This document shows, one piece after another, positions 26,330 through 35,204 of a stretch of DNA of 64,000 nt. Position 1 is the first letter of the stretch. Each line of letters begins with the position of its first letter. A program made the position numbers and the translations under genes. The DNA is taken from contig JBFNNX010000009.1 of assembly GCA_040791665.1 (NCBI GenBank), positions 682,001 to 746,000 of the forward strand. Direction: 5' to 3'. This DNA is from Thiodiazotropha sp040791665. Lineage in GTDB: Bacteria; Pseudomonadota; Gammaproteobacteria; Chromatiales; Chromatiaceae. The notes beneath the pieces were generated by a model, which had not been told where the DNA came from, did no database searches, and was given only the letters and a program-made list of their open reading frames with translations.

Positions 26330-28582
26330 TTAACCGCTTACCTCAACCCTATCGACACGCTGAAATCCACGCGGAAGCTTAGCCCCCCTACGTCCTCGTT
26401 CCCCCTGGTAGCCATCCAGGTCTGACGGTTTGAGCACGATATAGCGCTTGCCAGCATGAGCGGTAAGGCTGGCGCCTTGGGGCACCACCGCCAGAGCGGC
26501 CACGAACTCCTCCCTCGAAGCCACGCGCTTGGCCGGGATGCCGATAATCTTGTTGCCCTTGCCGCGCGCCAGTTGTGGCAGTTCGGAAACAGGGAAAACC
26601 AGCATGCGGCCCTCATTGGATATAGCCACGACTCTGTCATGGTTATGGTCCGTTATGATGTCTGGCTGCAATACCCTGGCCCCTTTCGGCAAAGTGAGCA
26701 GGGCCTTACCGGATTTATTCTTGGCCAACATATCGGATAATTTAACGCGAAATCCGTAACCCGCATCTGAAGCAAGCAGATATTCCCCATCAGGATCGCC
26801 ACCGACAACGGCCATGAAGGTTGCACCGGCAGCCGGCGAAAGGCGTCCAGTCAGCGGTTCTCCCTGACTACGGGCGGAAGGCAGGGTATGGGCCAACAGC
26901 GAATAGCTGCGCCCGTAGGAATCGATAAATACCGCCTGTTGATTGCTGCGCAAGCGCGCCGCAGTCATAAAATTGTCACCCGCCCTGTAGTTGAGAGTTG
27001 CCGGATCGATATCATGGCCCTTGGCAGTACGCGCCCAGCCCTTTTCGGACAACACCACGGTAACAGCCTCACTTGGAGTCAGGTCGGTCTCCGCCATAGC
27101 TTCTGCCGACTCACGTTGAACAAGGGGTGACCGTCGCTCATCCCCATACTGTTCGGCATCGGCCTGAAGCTCCTTGCGAACCAGGGTACGCAACCGCTGT
27201 TTGGAACCGAGGGTCAGTTCCAGGGACTTGCGTTCCCGTTCCAACTCGTCCTGTTCGCCGCGAATCTTCATCTCCTCAAGCTTGGCCAGGTGGCGCAGCC
27301 GCAGATTGAGGATCGCTTCTGCCTGTGCCCCGGATAGGGAGAATCTTCTGATCAACTCTGCCTTGGGATCCTCTTCGTGACGGATAATGGCGATCACCTC
27401 GTCGATGTTGAGGTATGCAACCATCAATCCTTCGAGGATATGCAGGCGTTCCAGCACTTGATCCAACCGATACTGCAGGCGTCTGCGCACCGTCTCCGTA
27501 CGAAACTGTAACCACTCCTTAAGCAGGGAGCGAAGATCCTTGACCGCCGGTCGTCCGTCGATACCGATCAGGTTCATATTCACCCGGTAGGTCCGTTCCA
27601 GATCGGTGGTGGCAAACAGGTGAGACATAACCCGTTCCACGTCAACCCGGTTGGAGCGCGGTACGATAACCAGGCGGGTAGGATTCTCGTGATCCGACTC
27701 ATCTCGCAGATCGTCTACCATCGGCAGCTTTTTCGCCTGCATCTGGGCAGCAATCTGCTCCAGCACCTTGGCGCCGGAGACCTGGTGTGGCAGGGCCGTG
27801 ATGAGAATGTCTCCGTTCTCACGTTCATATCGCGCTCGCATACGTATCGAACCGCTGCCGTTTTCATAGATCTTCAACAGCTCATCCGCAGGCGTGATGA
27901 TTTCAGCTTCGGTGGGATAGTCGGGCCCATGGATGTGCATCATCAATTCAGCAACAGTTGACTTAGGCGACTCCAGCAGATGGATGCAGGCGTTTACCAC
28001 CTCCCGCAGATTGTGGGGAGGAATATCGGTTGCCATGCCGACAGCTATTCCGGAAGTGCCATTGAGCAGCAGATTCGGCACTCTGGCGGACAGGATCGCT
28101 GGTTCTTTGAGGGTACCATCGAAATTCGGCGCCCACTCCACCGTCCCTTGACCAAGTTCGGAGAGCAACAACTGAGCATAAGCGGTTAACCTCGACTCGG
28201 TATAGCGCATGGCCGCAAACGACTTGGGATCGTCCGGGGAACCCCAGTTACCCTGCCCGTCGACGAGGGGGTAGCGATAGGAGAAGCCCTGCGCCATCAA
28301 CACCATCGCCTCGTAACATGCGGTGTCGCCGTGAGGATGGAATTTACCCAGCACATCGCCCACGGTGCGGGCCGATTTCTTGAACTTCGCCGTTGCACTC
28401 AGCCCCAACTCCGACATGGCGTAGACGATACGCCGCTGGACCGGTTTCAGACCGTCGCCGATGTTGGGCAGGGCGCGATCGAGAATCACGTACATGGAGT
28501 AGTTGAGATAGGCCTGCTCGGTAAACTGGCTCAGAGGAACCTGCTCAATCCCCTCGAGGCTTTGATCGATAGTGTCAGTCAT
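26330..28582 (-). CDS. parC: DNA topoisomerase IV subunit A
   Basis: DNA-cleaving subunit of topoisomerase IV, which decatenates daughter chromosomes with ParE; 750 residues, as in E. coli ParC (752). The catalytic tyrosine is Tyr127 in AMRYTESRL. The quinolone-determining region reads HPHGDTACYEAMV. Thr87 stands where E. coli has Ser80; the acidic Glu91 is retained. The C-terminal beta-pinwheel region is present and shorter than in GyrA, and no GyrA box is seen, which supports ParC over GyrA. parE is not in the window. Confidence 0.97.
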   Translation of the reverse strand: MTDTIDQSLEGIEQVPLSQFTEQAYLNYSMYVILDRALPNIGDGLKPVQRRIVYAMSELGLSATAKFKKSARTVGDVLGKFHPHGDTACYEAMVLMAQGFSYRYPLVDGQGNWGSPDDPKSFAAMRYTESRLTAYAQLLLSELGQGTVEWAPNFDGTLKEPAILSARVPNLLLNGTSGIAVGMATDIPPHNLREVVNACIHLLESPKSTVAELMMHIHGPDYPTEAEIITPADELLKIYENGSGSIRMRARYERENGDILITALPHQVSGAKVLEQIAAQMQAKKLPMVDDLRDESDHENPTRLVIVPRSNRVDVERVMSHLFATTDLERTYRVNMNLIGIDGRPAVKDLRSLLKEWLQFRTETVRRRLQYRLDQVLERLHILEGLMVAYLNIDEVIAIIRHEEDPKAELIRRFSLSGAQAEAILNLRLRHLAKLEEMKIRGEQDELERERKSLELTLGSKQRLRTLVRKELQADAEQYGDERRSPLVQRESAEAMAETDLTPSEAVTVVLSEKGWARTAKGHDIDPATLNYRAGDNFMTAARLRSNQQAVFIDSYGRSYSLLAHTLPSARSQGEPLTGRLSPAAGATFMAVVGGDPDGEYLLASDAGYGFRVKLSDMLAKNKSGKALLTLPKGARVLQPDIITDHNHDRVVAISNEGRMLVFPVSELPQLARGKGNKIIGIPAKRVASREEFVAALAVVPQGASLTAHAGKRYIVLKPSDLDGYQGERGRRGAKLPRGFQRVDRVEVSG

Positions 28583-28914
28583 TAATGCTCTACCTGATTC
28601 CGGACCACTGACTTGGAAAACGAGGCCAGATCATACGGAAAGCCGTGGTGATAGGGAATAGTACAGTGTCGACTCCGGACAGTGGGGAGACGGCTATCCC
28701 ATGAATGAGAAATGCCAAAGGGGTATCCTTCGGCAACGATCGATATTGGCGCACGATGGAATAGTGATACACATGCCGGGCCACATCTGACCATCGTCAC
28801 CCGCCCCTCGCCATGATTTCCGTCAATGAGTATGATTCATCAAATCCGTATCTACAGTCCTGCCAGCTTACAGCCAGGATTAAGAGTGCTGACAGAAACC
28901 ACACAGGAAAAGCA
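28583..28914. other. Divergent intergenic region parC / NTF2-like gene
   Basis: 332 bp with no convincing gene, repeat or terminator. It should contain promoters for parC (minus) and for the NTF2-like gene (plus, with AGGA just before its ATG), but no -35/-10 pair stands out enough to call. Confidence 0.4.
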
Positions 28915-29328
28915 ATGAGCAACCCATACACCACACCGCAAGATGCTGAAGACGCCTACTACGACGCTATCGAGGAGAAGGATCTGCAGGCACTGATGGA
29001 GGTCTGGGAGGAGTCCGAAGAGGTGCTCTGTCTGCTGCCGATGATGACGGCACAAAGAGGTAAGAATGCAATCAGAAAGGTTTGGGAGCCATTGATGCAA
29101 AGTGATGTTGGCCTGGACATTCAGACCAAACACCTGGCATGGATCGAAACCCCCGATCTTGCTATCCACCTGATCGAGGAGCTGGTGAAAAGCCCCGGTC
29201 AAAATGAGCCACAGCCTGTCTACGCCACCAACATCTTCCGCAAAACAGGAGAGGGATGGCGACTGCTGGTACATCAGAACTCACCCACTCCTCCACCTCC
29301 CGGTCTGCATATACCTGGGGAGATCTAA
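28915..29328 (+). CDS. NTF2-like / SnoaL-type small protein of unknown function
   Basis: A 137-residue protein with the cystatin-like alpha+beta cone fold pattern of the NTF2/SnoaL superfamily. It has an N-terminal helix region (TPQDAEDAYYDAIEEKD), then LMEVWEE, IRKVWEPLM and a C-terminal WRLLVHQNSPTPPPP. Such proteins may bind small hydrophobic ligands or act as isomerase-like enzymes; the substrate here is unknown. The start at 28915 has CAGGA 7 bases upstream. The stop overlaps the ATG of the thioesterase gene by one base (TAATG), so the two are translationally coupled. Confidence 0.82.
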   Translation: MSNPYTTPQDAEDAYYDAIEEKDLQALMEVWEESEEVLCLLPMMTAQRGKNAIRKVWEPLMQSDVGLDIQTKHLAWIETPDLAIHLIEELVKSPGQNEPQPVYATNIFRKTGEGWRLLVHQNSPTPPPPGLHIPGEI

Positions 29329-29678
29329 TGGAAAATCATAAGCTGGTCATACCCCAGCATCTCAACCAATACGGCTATCTCTTTGGCGGCAATCTGCTGC
29401 AATGGGTGGATGAATATGCCTGGATAGCCGCGGTACATGACTATCCCGGACGGCGATTCGTCACCATCGGCATGGACCGCGTGGAATTTCATCGCAGTGT
29501 GCGAAAAGGGACAATTCTTCGCTTCGATATTCAACAAAGCCACAAAGGGCTGACATCCGTGCAATACCTGGCCAAGGTGTTTGCTCAGGATCCTGAGAGC
29601 GGCAAGGAAGAGAGTGTCTTCACCACCACGATCACCTATGTCTGCCTGGACGATCAGGGAAAGAAGCAGCCCATTTGA
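29328..29678 (+). CDS. Acyl-CoA thioesterase, single hot-dog domain (YciA-like)
   Basis: Hydrolyses acyl-CoA thioesters in the cytoplasm; 116 residues. The hot-dog fold signature is clear: IPQHLNQYGYLFGGNLLQWVDEYAW, where the conserved Asn/Asp-type active-site region sits, then RFVTIGMDRVEFHRSV and a final strand VFTTTITYVCLD. The ATG at 29328 has GGGGAG 5 bases upstream and overlaps the previous stop; an in-frame start 72 bases earlier would run inside the NTF2-like gene. Substrate chain length is not predictable. Confidence 0.88.
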   Translation: MENHKLVIPQHLNQYGYLFGGNLLQWVDEYAWIAAVHDYPGRRFVTIGMDRVEFHRSVRKGTILRFDIQQSHKGLTSVQYLAKVFAQDPESGKEESVFTTTITYVCLDDQGKKQPI

Positions 29679-29732
29679 TAAGCGCCAATTCTCGCCAATC
29701 GATTCCGGCAAGGTGAGCCCTATTTTGTGTGC

Positions 29733-29763
29733 ATTGGCGGTGATTTGCGTTATTTGCGGCTTC
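29733..29763. repeat. Solo end of a dispersed repeat related to the element upstream of metG
   Basis: The sequence GATTTGCGTTATTTGCGG followed by CTT matches the rightward end of the 179-bp element at 42665-42843 (which contains GCGTTCATTTGCGGACTT) with small gaps. Only one end is present. It lies between the convergent thioesterase and rmuC genes. Confidence 0.45.
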
Positions 29764-29781
29764 CCCCTCAACTGGGGCCTG

Positions 29782-31371
29782 TCAATCATCCTCAGCATCG
29801 GGTAGGGCTGCCTTGCGAAACACCGGCAGGTCCGGGCTCTGTTCTTCCTCCAGTTCGACCTTCTCGATCTTCTCGAAGCGATTGGTGATCTTGCGTGCTG
29901 ATATATTGACGTCACTGACGTCCTGGTGGGCCTGCCCGATATGCCTCGCCAGATTGTCCATGCGGGTCTGAAAGCGTCCAAAGTCCTTCGACAGGGCGCG
30001 CAGATGCTCCTGGATGATATGTACCTGTTCCCGGGTGGCCGCATCCTTGAGGACGGCGCGGGCCGTGGTGAGAATCGCCATCATCGTGGTCGGCGATACC
30101 AGCCAGACCCGCTTGCGGAACGCCTCCTCCACCAGATCGGGGAAGTGGGCATGGATCTCGGCGAATACCGCCTCCGCCGGGATAAACATCACCGCCCCAT
30201 CCGATGTCTCCCCGGGTAGGATGTAGCGGGAGGCGATATCATCCATATGTTTTTTGATATCGCTGCGGAACTGCCGCTGCGCCTGAGCACGCTCCGATTC
30301 CGCCAATTGATCGTCCAGCATGCGCTGATAGGACTCGAGGGGAAATTTGGCGTCGATCACCACATTGCCGGTGGGTTCGGGTAGAAACAGCACGCAATCC
30401 GCCCGCCGGCCATTGCTCAATGTGTGTTGCAGGACAAAACCCGATTCCGGCATCACATTCCGCACCAGTGCCGACAGCTGCACCTCGCCGAAGGCGCCGC
30501 GGGAGCGTTTGTCCGCAAGCACTTCCTGCAGACTGACGACATTGGTGGAGAGTTCGGTGATCTTCTTCTGTGCCTCGTCGATACGGGTCAGGTGCGTGAG
30601 CACTTGGTTGAACGTCTCCGTCGTCTTTTCAAAACCCTCGTTGAGGCGCTTCTCCACCTGGCCGCTTATCTCCTTGAGCCGGTTATCGGTTGTCTCCGTC
30701 AGGCCTTGCACCTTTTTACCCAGATTGTCCGCATACTGGATCAACGCCTCAGCAACCTGCTTACGCACCTCACCCATACCGGATTGCAGGGTTTCATGCT
30801 GCTGTCGCATGGCCTCCAGTTGACGTTCGTCGAAAGCCTCGCGATGCCGCACCAGAGACTGTGCCAGGGATTCACGCAGCTCACCAAGCTTCTCCTGCTG
30901 CTGCAGTCTGCCCTCTCCCAGGCCCTCCGTAACCGCTTTTTTCAATCCTTCGAACTGTTCCAGCAATTCAAGCCGCAGACGCCCGGTATCATCGGAGAGG
31001 TGTAGCTGCATCTCGCCATAGCGTCGCTCCATGCCCTGATAGAGTTTGTCTGACCGTTCCATTTGGGTCTGCTGCATCCCATGCAGCAGGCGCTGCTGGG
31101 CCAACGCGCCACGGGCGATCCGCTCCGTCATCAGGTCGCGCAAGTCGCTCAGTTCCCTTGTGTAGTGGCGCTCCTGTGCCTGCAGAGATTCCTGCAACGA
31201 CTGTTGATGGTGAATACGCGCACGCTGTTCACGCTGCTGGGTATCGAGCAGCCGCGCCAGCCAATAGAGCACCCAGCCAAGCAGTACCAGGCAGACGATT
31301 CCGAGGATCAGCAACACCTGCGGCAGAGTCGAAGCTTGGGTAAACCATTCCATGACAGAACTATACCCCAT
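29782..31371 (-). CDS. rmuC: DNA recombination protein RmuC
   Basis: RmuC-family protein, anchored by an N-terminal helix (LPQVLLILGIVCLVLLGWVLYW), with a very long coiled coil and a C-terminal nuclease-like domain (SRGAFGEVQLSALVRNVMPE...ADCVLFLPEPTGNVVIDAKFP...). The family limits certain chromosomal rearrangements in E. coli; its mechanism is not settled. The start is uncertain: the ATG at 31371 and another at 31353 both fit, with weak ribosome sites, while upstream in-frame codons run into the divergent mtaB gene. GCCTGTCAATC around the stop faintly resembles the AGGGCCTGTTAACAC repeat ends. Confidence 0.93.
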   Translation of the reverse strand: MGYSSVMEWFTQASTLPQVLLILGIVCLVLLGWVLYWLARLLDTQQREQRARIHHQQSLQESLQAQERHYTRELSDLRDLMTERIARGALAQQRLLHGMQQTQMERSDKLYQGMERRYGEMQLHLSDDTGRLRLELLEQFEGLKKAVTEGLGEGRLQQQEKLGELRESLAQSLVRHREAFDERQLEAMRQQHETLQSGMGEVRKQVAEALIQYADNLGKKVQGLTETTDNRLKEISGQVEKRLNEGFEKTTETFNQVLTHLTRIDEAQKKITELSTNVVSLQEVLADKRSRGAFGEVQLSALVRNVMPESGFVLQHTLSNGRRADCVLFLPEPTGNVVIDAKFPLESYQRMLDDQLAESERAQAQRQFRSDIKKHMDDIASRYILPGETSDGAVMFIPAEAVFAEIHAHFPDLVEEAFRKRVWLVSPTTMMAILTTARAVLKDAATREQVHIIQEHLRALSKDFGRFQTRMDNLARHIGQAHQDVSDVNISARKITNRFEKIEKVELEEEQSPDLPVFRKAALPDAEDD

Positions 31372-31473
31372 CCACTGACTCAAAACTTGAGTCCGTGCTT
31401 GCATCCACGCATCGCAGACATTACCTTTGCCCTCCAGCCATATCCCATGGACACACTTCCGGATAGTTCTCAA

Positions 31474-32787
31474 ATGCGTATACACCTGATGACACTTGGC
31501 TGCCGTCTCAACGAGGCGGAGATGGAGACCTGGAGCCGTGACTTTCAGGCCCTTGGCCATGCCATGACAAAACAGGCGGAAGAGGCTGACCTGCTTGTGG
31601 TCAACACCTGCGCCGTGACCGAAGAGGCGGTACGAAAATCGCGTAAGCTGCTAAGCCGCAGCTGCCGGCAAAATCCTCATGCCCGGCTGGTGGTCAGCGG
31701 TTGCTACGCCTCATTGAATCCCGATGCCGCGGCGGAGATCGAGGGTGTTGACCTGGTGGTAAATAACCGGGACAAGGGGCGTCTGGTGGAGATAGTCAGC
31801 GAGAGACTCGATCTCGGGGTGATGCCCCAGAGCGCCACCGAACCGGACGCTACCGGCCTGCTCTCCCGAGGACGCCAGCGCGCCTTCATCAAGATCCAGG
31901 ACGGTTGTCGCTATCGCTGTACCTTCTGCATCGTCACCCTGGCCAGAGGTGAAGAACACAGTCGCCCGGCCGCAGAGATCATTTCGGAAATTAAGCATCT
32001 GCAAAGCCAGGGGATTCAGGAAGCGGTACTGACCGGGGTCCATATCGGCGGGTATGGCGCCGACATCGACTCCTCCATCCCCGAGTTGATCCGCCGGATT
32101 CTGCTGGAGACGGATATCCCCCGTCTGCGTATCGGCTCCATCGAACCCTGGGATCTCCCGGAAGATTTCTGGGGTCTGTTCGACAATCCCCGCTTCATGC
32201 CCCATCTACACCTGCCTCTGCAAAGTGGATCGGATAGTGTATTGAGGCGCATGGCCAGGCGCTGCCGCAGAGATGAGTATCGCCGACTGGTCGATCAGGC
32301 CAGAGAACAGGTTCAGGATATCAATATCACCACCGATATCATCGTCGGTTTCCCCGGTGAGAGTGAAAAGGAGTGGCAGGATACCCTCGATTTTGTCGAA
32401 GAGGTCGGATTCGGCGACCTGCATATCTTCGCCTATTCACCCCGTCAGGGCACCAAGGCCGCCAACATGCCGGGAGCGCTCACTCGGGAAACAAAGCGAC
32501 AACGCAGCCAAGCACTGCATCAACTGAGTGAGCGATTGAAACGAAAGAGTTTGAGCAGCCATCTCGGCCGCACCCTGCCGATCTTAATTGAAGGCGGTTA
32601 TGAGAACGGCTGGGGAGGCTATACACCCAACTATCTGCGAGTAACGGCAGAGGGACCCACCGGGGTTGACCTGAAAAACCGCATTGTGGATGTTTTGATA
32701 ACCGCTGTCGATGAGGAGTTGTTGCAGCTCCAAGGCACTGTCCAGGTCTTGGAAGCCGCGCGCCAACCGTGGAGTCAAATCAACTAA
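31474..32787 (+). CDS. mtaB: tRNA ct6A/t6A37 C2-methylthiotransferase MtaB
   Basis: Radical SAM enzyme that adds a methylthio group to the threonylcarbamoyl adenosine at position 37 of ANN-decoding tRNAs; 437 residues. It shows the N-terminal MTTase domain with three cluster cysteines (TLGCRLNEAE, VNTCAVTEEAVRKSRK, VVSGCYASLNP). The radical SAM motif is CRYRCTFC (CxxxCxxC), and the C-terminus is TRAM-like (LSSHLGRTLPILIEGG...). I chose the ATG giving MRIHLMTLGC, which aligns with family starts; an ATG 27 bases upstream is possible. It is divergent from rmuC with about 100 bp between them. Confidence 0.93.
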   Translation: MRIHLMTLGCRLNEAEMETWSRDFQALGHAMTKQAEEADLLVVNTCAVTEEAVRKSRKLLSRSCRQNPHARLVVSGCYASLNPDAAAEIEGVDLVVNNRDKGRLVEIVSERLDLGVMPQSATEPDATGLLSRGRQRAFIKIQDGCRYRCTFCIVTLARGEEHSRPAAEIISEIKHLQSQGIQEAVLTGVHIGGYGADIDSSIPELIRRILLETDIPRLRIGSIEPWDLPEDFWGLFDNPRFMPHLHLPLQSGSDSVLRRMARRCRRDEYRRLVDQAREQVQDINITTDIIVGFPGESEKEWQDTLDFVEEVGFGDLHIFAYSPRQGTKAANMPGALTRETKRQRSQALHQLSERLKRKSLSSHLGRTLPILIEGGYENGWGGYTPNYLRVTAEGPTGVDLKNRIVDVLITAVDEELLQLQGTVQVLEAARQPWSQIN

Positions 32788-32788
32788 A

Positions 32789-32831
32789 AGAGAGTCTGAA
32801 CGCAACCGAAGATGCGTTCAGACTACTCTCT
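32789..32831. terminator. Bidirectional hairpin terminator between mtaB and a lipoprotein gene
   Basis: A long stem of AGAGAGTCTGAACGCA pairing with TGCGTTCAGACTACTCTCT through one 3-base bulge, with loop ACCGAAGA. It lies between two convergent stop codons. The flanks have an A-run on the left and only a weak T-rich flank on the right, so termination is more convincing for the minus-strand gene. Confidence 0.75.
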
Positions 32832-32837
32832 GTTGAC

Positions 32838-33743
32838 TCACCAGTCATAGGTTGTACCCACTCCGTCGACGGTAACGGTATATGAGCTGCAATTGTCGAA
32901 ACTGGCCGTTGCGAAGGTGCCGCTGCCCCCGCTCAGGGTAAGCATGCCACTGCCGGGAACAGCTTCCGCGCAACTGTAAGTGAGCGGCTGGGAGGTTGTC
33001 ACGTCGACCCGTCCGTGATCCGGATCATAGAAGGTCATACTGACATAGAACCCTGAAAACTCATTGCCGCTTACCGATAGATCCTCTACGCGATAGACCC
33101 TACCGTCGATACCGGTGAAATCCGATGTCATGGAGCAGGCCACAGAGGCGCTGGAGATATTGCTGCAGGCAAGGGTCAGGTTGATCGCCTGTGATTCGCC
33201 GATGTAGGTAACGGTGACATTGAAAACCATGTGCAAACTGTCGGTACCGGTATTGGCGCTGAATGTAACCGCGCCGTTGATCACCAATGTGCCGCCCTCC
33301 ATATCACTCAGAGCACAATTGGTGAAGCTTATGCTGCCTTCGGTCTCGGCGTCATTGGTTTCTGCAATAGCGCGACCGCCCGCATCACAGATCTCCGCTG
33401 TCAAGTCGGTCGTCTTGGCGGCATTGGGACTTCTCAGCCGGTCTATCCACTGGGCAATCCTAGGGGCCATTTCCATAAGCTTGGAAGTGGGAGTCTCCTG
33501 TGGACGCATCGCAACTTCCGACAAGGCATCCGAGACGACCGCTTGTTGTGTGCCTGAAGCCGCTCCTGTGGCGAGGTCCTTGGCATTCGATGCATCGATG
33601 GTGGCTTCCGCAGTCGAGCCGGTGTAGGTCGTACTGCCCGAGGAGGTGGGGCCGTCGCTATCGCCACCGCCGCCGCCACCGCATCCCTGTAGCAGCAGTA
33701 CAGATAAAAGCAGGCTGATTAAACGAATCGATATGTGTTTCAT
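32838..33743 (-). CDS. Predicted lipoprotein, function unknown
   Basis: I do not recognise this 301-residue protein. It has a type II signal peptide (MKHISIRLISLLLSVLLLQGC, lipobox LLQGC), so it should be acylated and periplasmic or outer-membrane located. A Gly/Ser/Asp-rich linker follows, then a mostly beta-strand-like region with spaced cysteines (EICDAG, SFTNCALS, LACSNIS, TYSCAEA, FDNCSSY) that could form disulfides. AGGA lies 9 bases before the ATG. It converges with mtaB across a terminator hairpin and appears monocistronic. Confidence 0.75.
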   Translation of the reverse strand: MKHISIRLISLLLSVLLLQGCGGGGGGDSDGPTSSGSTTYTGSTAEATIDASNAKDLATGAASGTQQAVVSDALSEVAMRPQETPTSKLMEMAPRIAQWIDRLRSPNAAKTTDLTAEICDAGGRAIAETNDAETEGSISFTNCALSDMEGGTLVINGAVTFSANTGTDSLHMVFNVTVTYIGESQAINLTLACSNISSASVACSMTSDFTGIDGRVYRVEDLSVSGNEFSGFYVSMTFYDPDHGRVDVTTSQPLTYSCAEAVPGSGMLTLSGGSGTFATASFDNCSSYTVTVDGVGTTYDW

Positions 33744-33865
33744 GATTTTAAATCCTGTATCCTTTCCTTTTAAGCCCGTACATTATATATGGTTTTAACC
33801 CTCGGTACCCGATGCGGGCGAAAGGACTTTATGATTTTATGGCCGGTGTCACAACTGAATCGGAT

Positions 33866-34417
33866 TCAGAGACTGCTCTCATCGGCCTCACGCTGTTGCC
33901 TGTCCAGTGTATTCACCAGATAGGCAAGGGCGATTCCCAATTTGCGGGTCCAGGTCAATTCGACACGCCAGGGCGAAGCAGGGAGCTGCCAGCGATACTT
34001 GAGCTCCCCCTCACCCCTGCGCACGGCACCGATTTTTCCCGCCATGTTTCGTGCGTACTGGGGTAGATGACTAATATCCTGATGCCTACCATACTTCTCG
34101 CTCAGAGTGCGTTGAAGTCTTTGCAGGGTTACCTGGTTCGAAGGCTCGTAGGTCTTCAGCACCTTGTAGATGCGGCCTTGAAAGGCCATCACGTAGATCC
34201 GCTCACGCCCCTTGGCATAGATGATGCCGGCGCGGTCGCCATTGACGATGGGATCCATATCGACTGGACGCTGCTGCAACAGGCGGGACAGGCTCCCCCC
34301 AAGGCAATAGTGCATGAAGACCCGTTTCAGGCATCCGTCGCTCAACTCCTCGGCAGGTAGTAGCGCAGAAAAGAGGCAGAGTAGAATCAATACTATCCAT
34401 TGCGGTATCACAGTCAT
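33866..34417 (-). CDS. Hypothetical exported protein
   Basis: Unrecognised 183-residue protein with a signal-peptide-like N-terminus (hydrophobic IVLILLCLFSALLPA followed by small residues), so probably periplasmic. The mature part has two cysteines close to the N-terminus (DGCLKRVFMHYC) and a basic, amphipathic C-terminal half. It starts 3 bp after the stop of the Mut7-C gene, so it is likely the third gene of an xthA-Mut7C-unknown operon. AGGA sits very close to the ATG, so the true start may be slightly downstream. Confidence 0.65.
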   Translation of the reverse strand: MTVIPQWIVLILLCLFSALLPAEELSDGCLKRVFMHYCLGGSLSRLLQQRPVDMDPIVNGDRAGIIYAKGRERIYVMAFQGRIYKVLKTYEPSNQVTLQRLQRTLSEKYGRHQDISHLPQYARNMAGKIGAVRRGEGELKYRWQLPASPWRVELTWTRKLGIALAYLVNTLDRQQREADESSL

Positions 34418-34420
34418 TTC

Positions 34421-35173
34421 CTACTGTTTCGTTAGCGGAGTGGCCAGGAAGTCGATGAATGTCTGCATTTCACGGTAGTGACTCCCTTTCCAATAGATAC
34501 GTCCACATTCATCACAGCGCCAAAAATCATTATAGTGTCGAAGGACGCGATCTGGCAGCTGATCCTCGATATGTGACTTTTCCGCTTTCACTATCTGACC
34601 ATTGCACTCCATGCAGCGGGTAAACGGATTGTACATGCCTTCCAATTGCAAACGCTGTACTAACTCAACCAATTGTTGCCTCGGTTCGGTTGCGTGTATG
34701 AAGCAACCATGGGTAATGAGCCGATGCATCAGCAAATCCCGATCACGAGTCAGCAATACCCTTCCCTGTTCAACCGAGATGCTGACCAGGTTCCTGTCAC
34801 CGACATCGTTGAAAAACAGGCAATCGAAACCGAGTAGACGCAGATATCGTGCAAGCTTCCCCAAGTGGGCATCGGCAACAAACCGAAGCGAGCGTAACGC
34901 TTGGGATCGAAGACGCAGCAGGGGAGTGATATCCATGGACTCAAACACAGGGTAGATGCTGATGCAGTCATCCGGTTGCACTGCATAAGTAAAATCCACT
35001 GACTCCCCATTGACCAGGATCACCTCCACTTCGGTGTGGGGCACACCAAGATTCTCTATCAAATGCTTGATACTCAGCTGCAGGTCGAAACTGTATGTGA
35101 AACAGCGCTTGCGCAAGGCCTGTGGCAGAAAATCGTTGAGCTCCTCGTAAAACCGCAGACTAACCTCTGGCAT
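34421..35173 (-). CDS. Mut7-C RNase-domain protein with N-terminal ubiquitin-like domain
   Basis: 250-residue protein of the Mut7-C (DUF82) family. Residues 1-80 look like the ubiquitin/MoaD-like domain that often precedes Mut7-C (VSLRFYEELNDFLP... VILVNGESVDFTYAV). The rest is the PIN-like RNase module with acidic motifs FVADAHLGKLARYLR and LLTRDRDLL, closed by a zinc ribbon (CMECNG...CDECGRIYWKGSHY). It is presumably a cytoplasmic RNA-processing or decay enzyme; the substrate is unknown. I chose the ATG at 35173; a GTG 9 bases upstream is in frame. It lies 31 bp after xthA. Confidence 0.85.
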   Translation of the reverse strand: MPEVSLRFYEELNDFLPQALRKRCFTYSFDLQLSIKHLIENLGVPHTEVEVILVNGESVDFTYAVQPDDCISIYPVFESMDITPLLRLRSQALRSLRFVADAHLGKLARYLRLLGFDCLFFNDVGDRNLVSISVEQGRVLLTRDRDLLMHRLITHGCFIHATEPRQQLVELVQRLQLEGMYNPFTRCMECNGQIVKAEKSHIEDQLPDRVLRHYNDFWRCDECGRIYWKGSHYREMQTFIDFLATPLTKQ

Positions 35174-35204
35174 CGACTTCACCCGAACGCACAGCTATAA
35201 GGCG

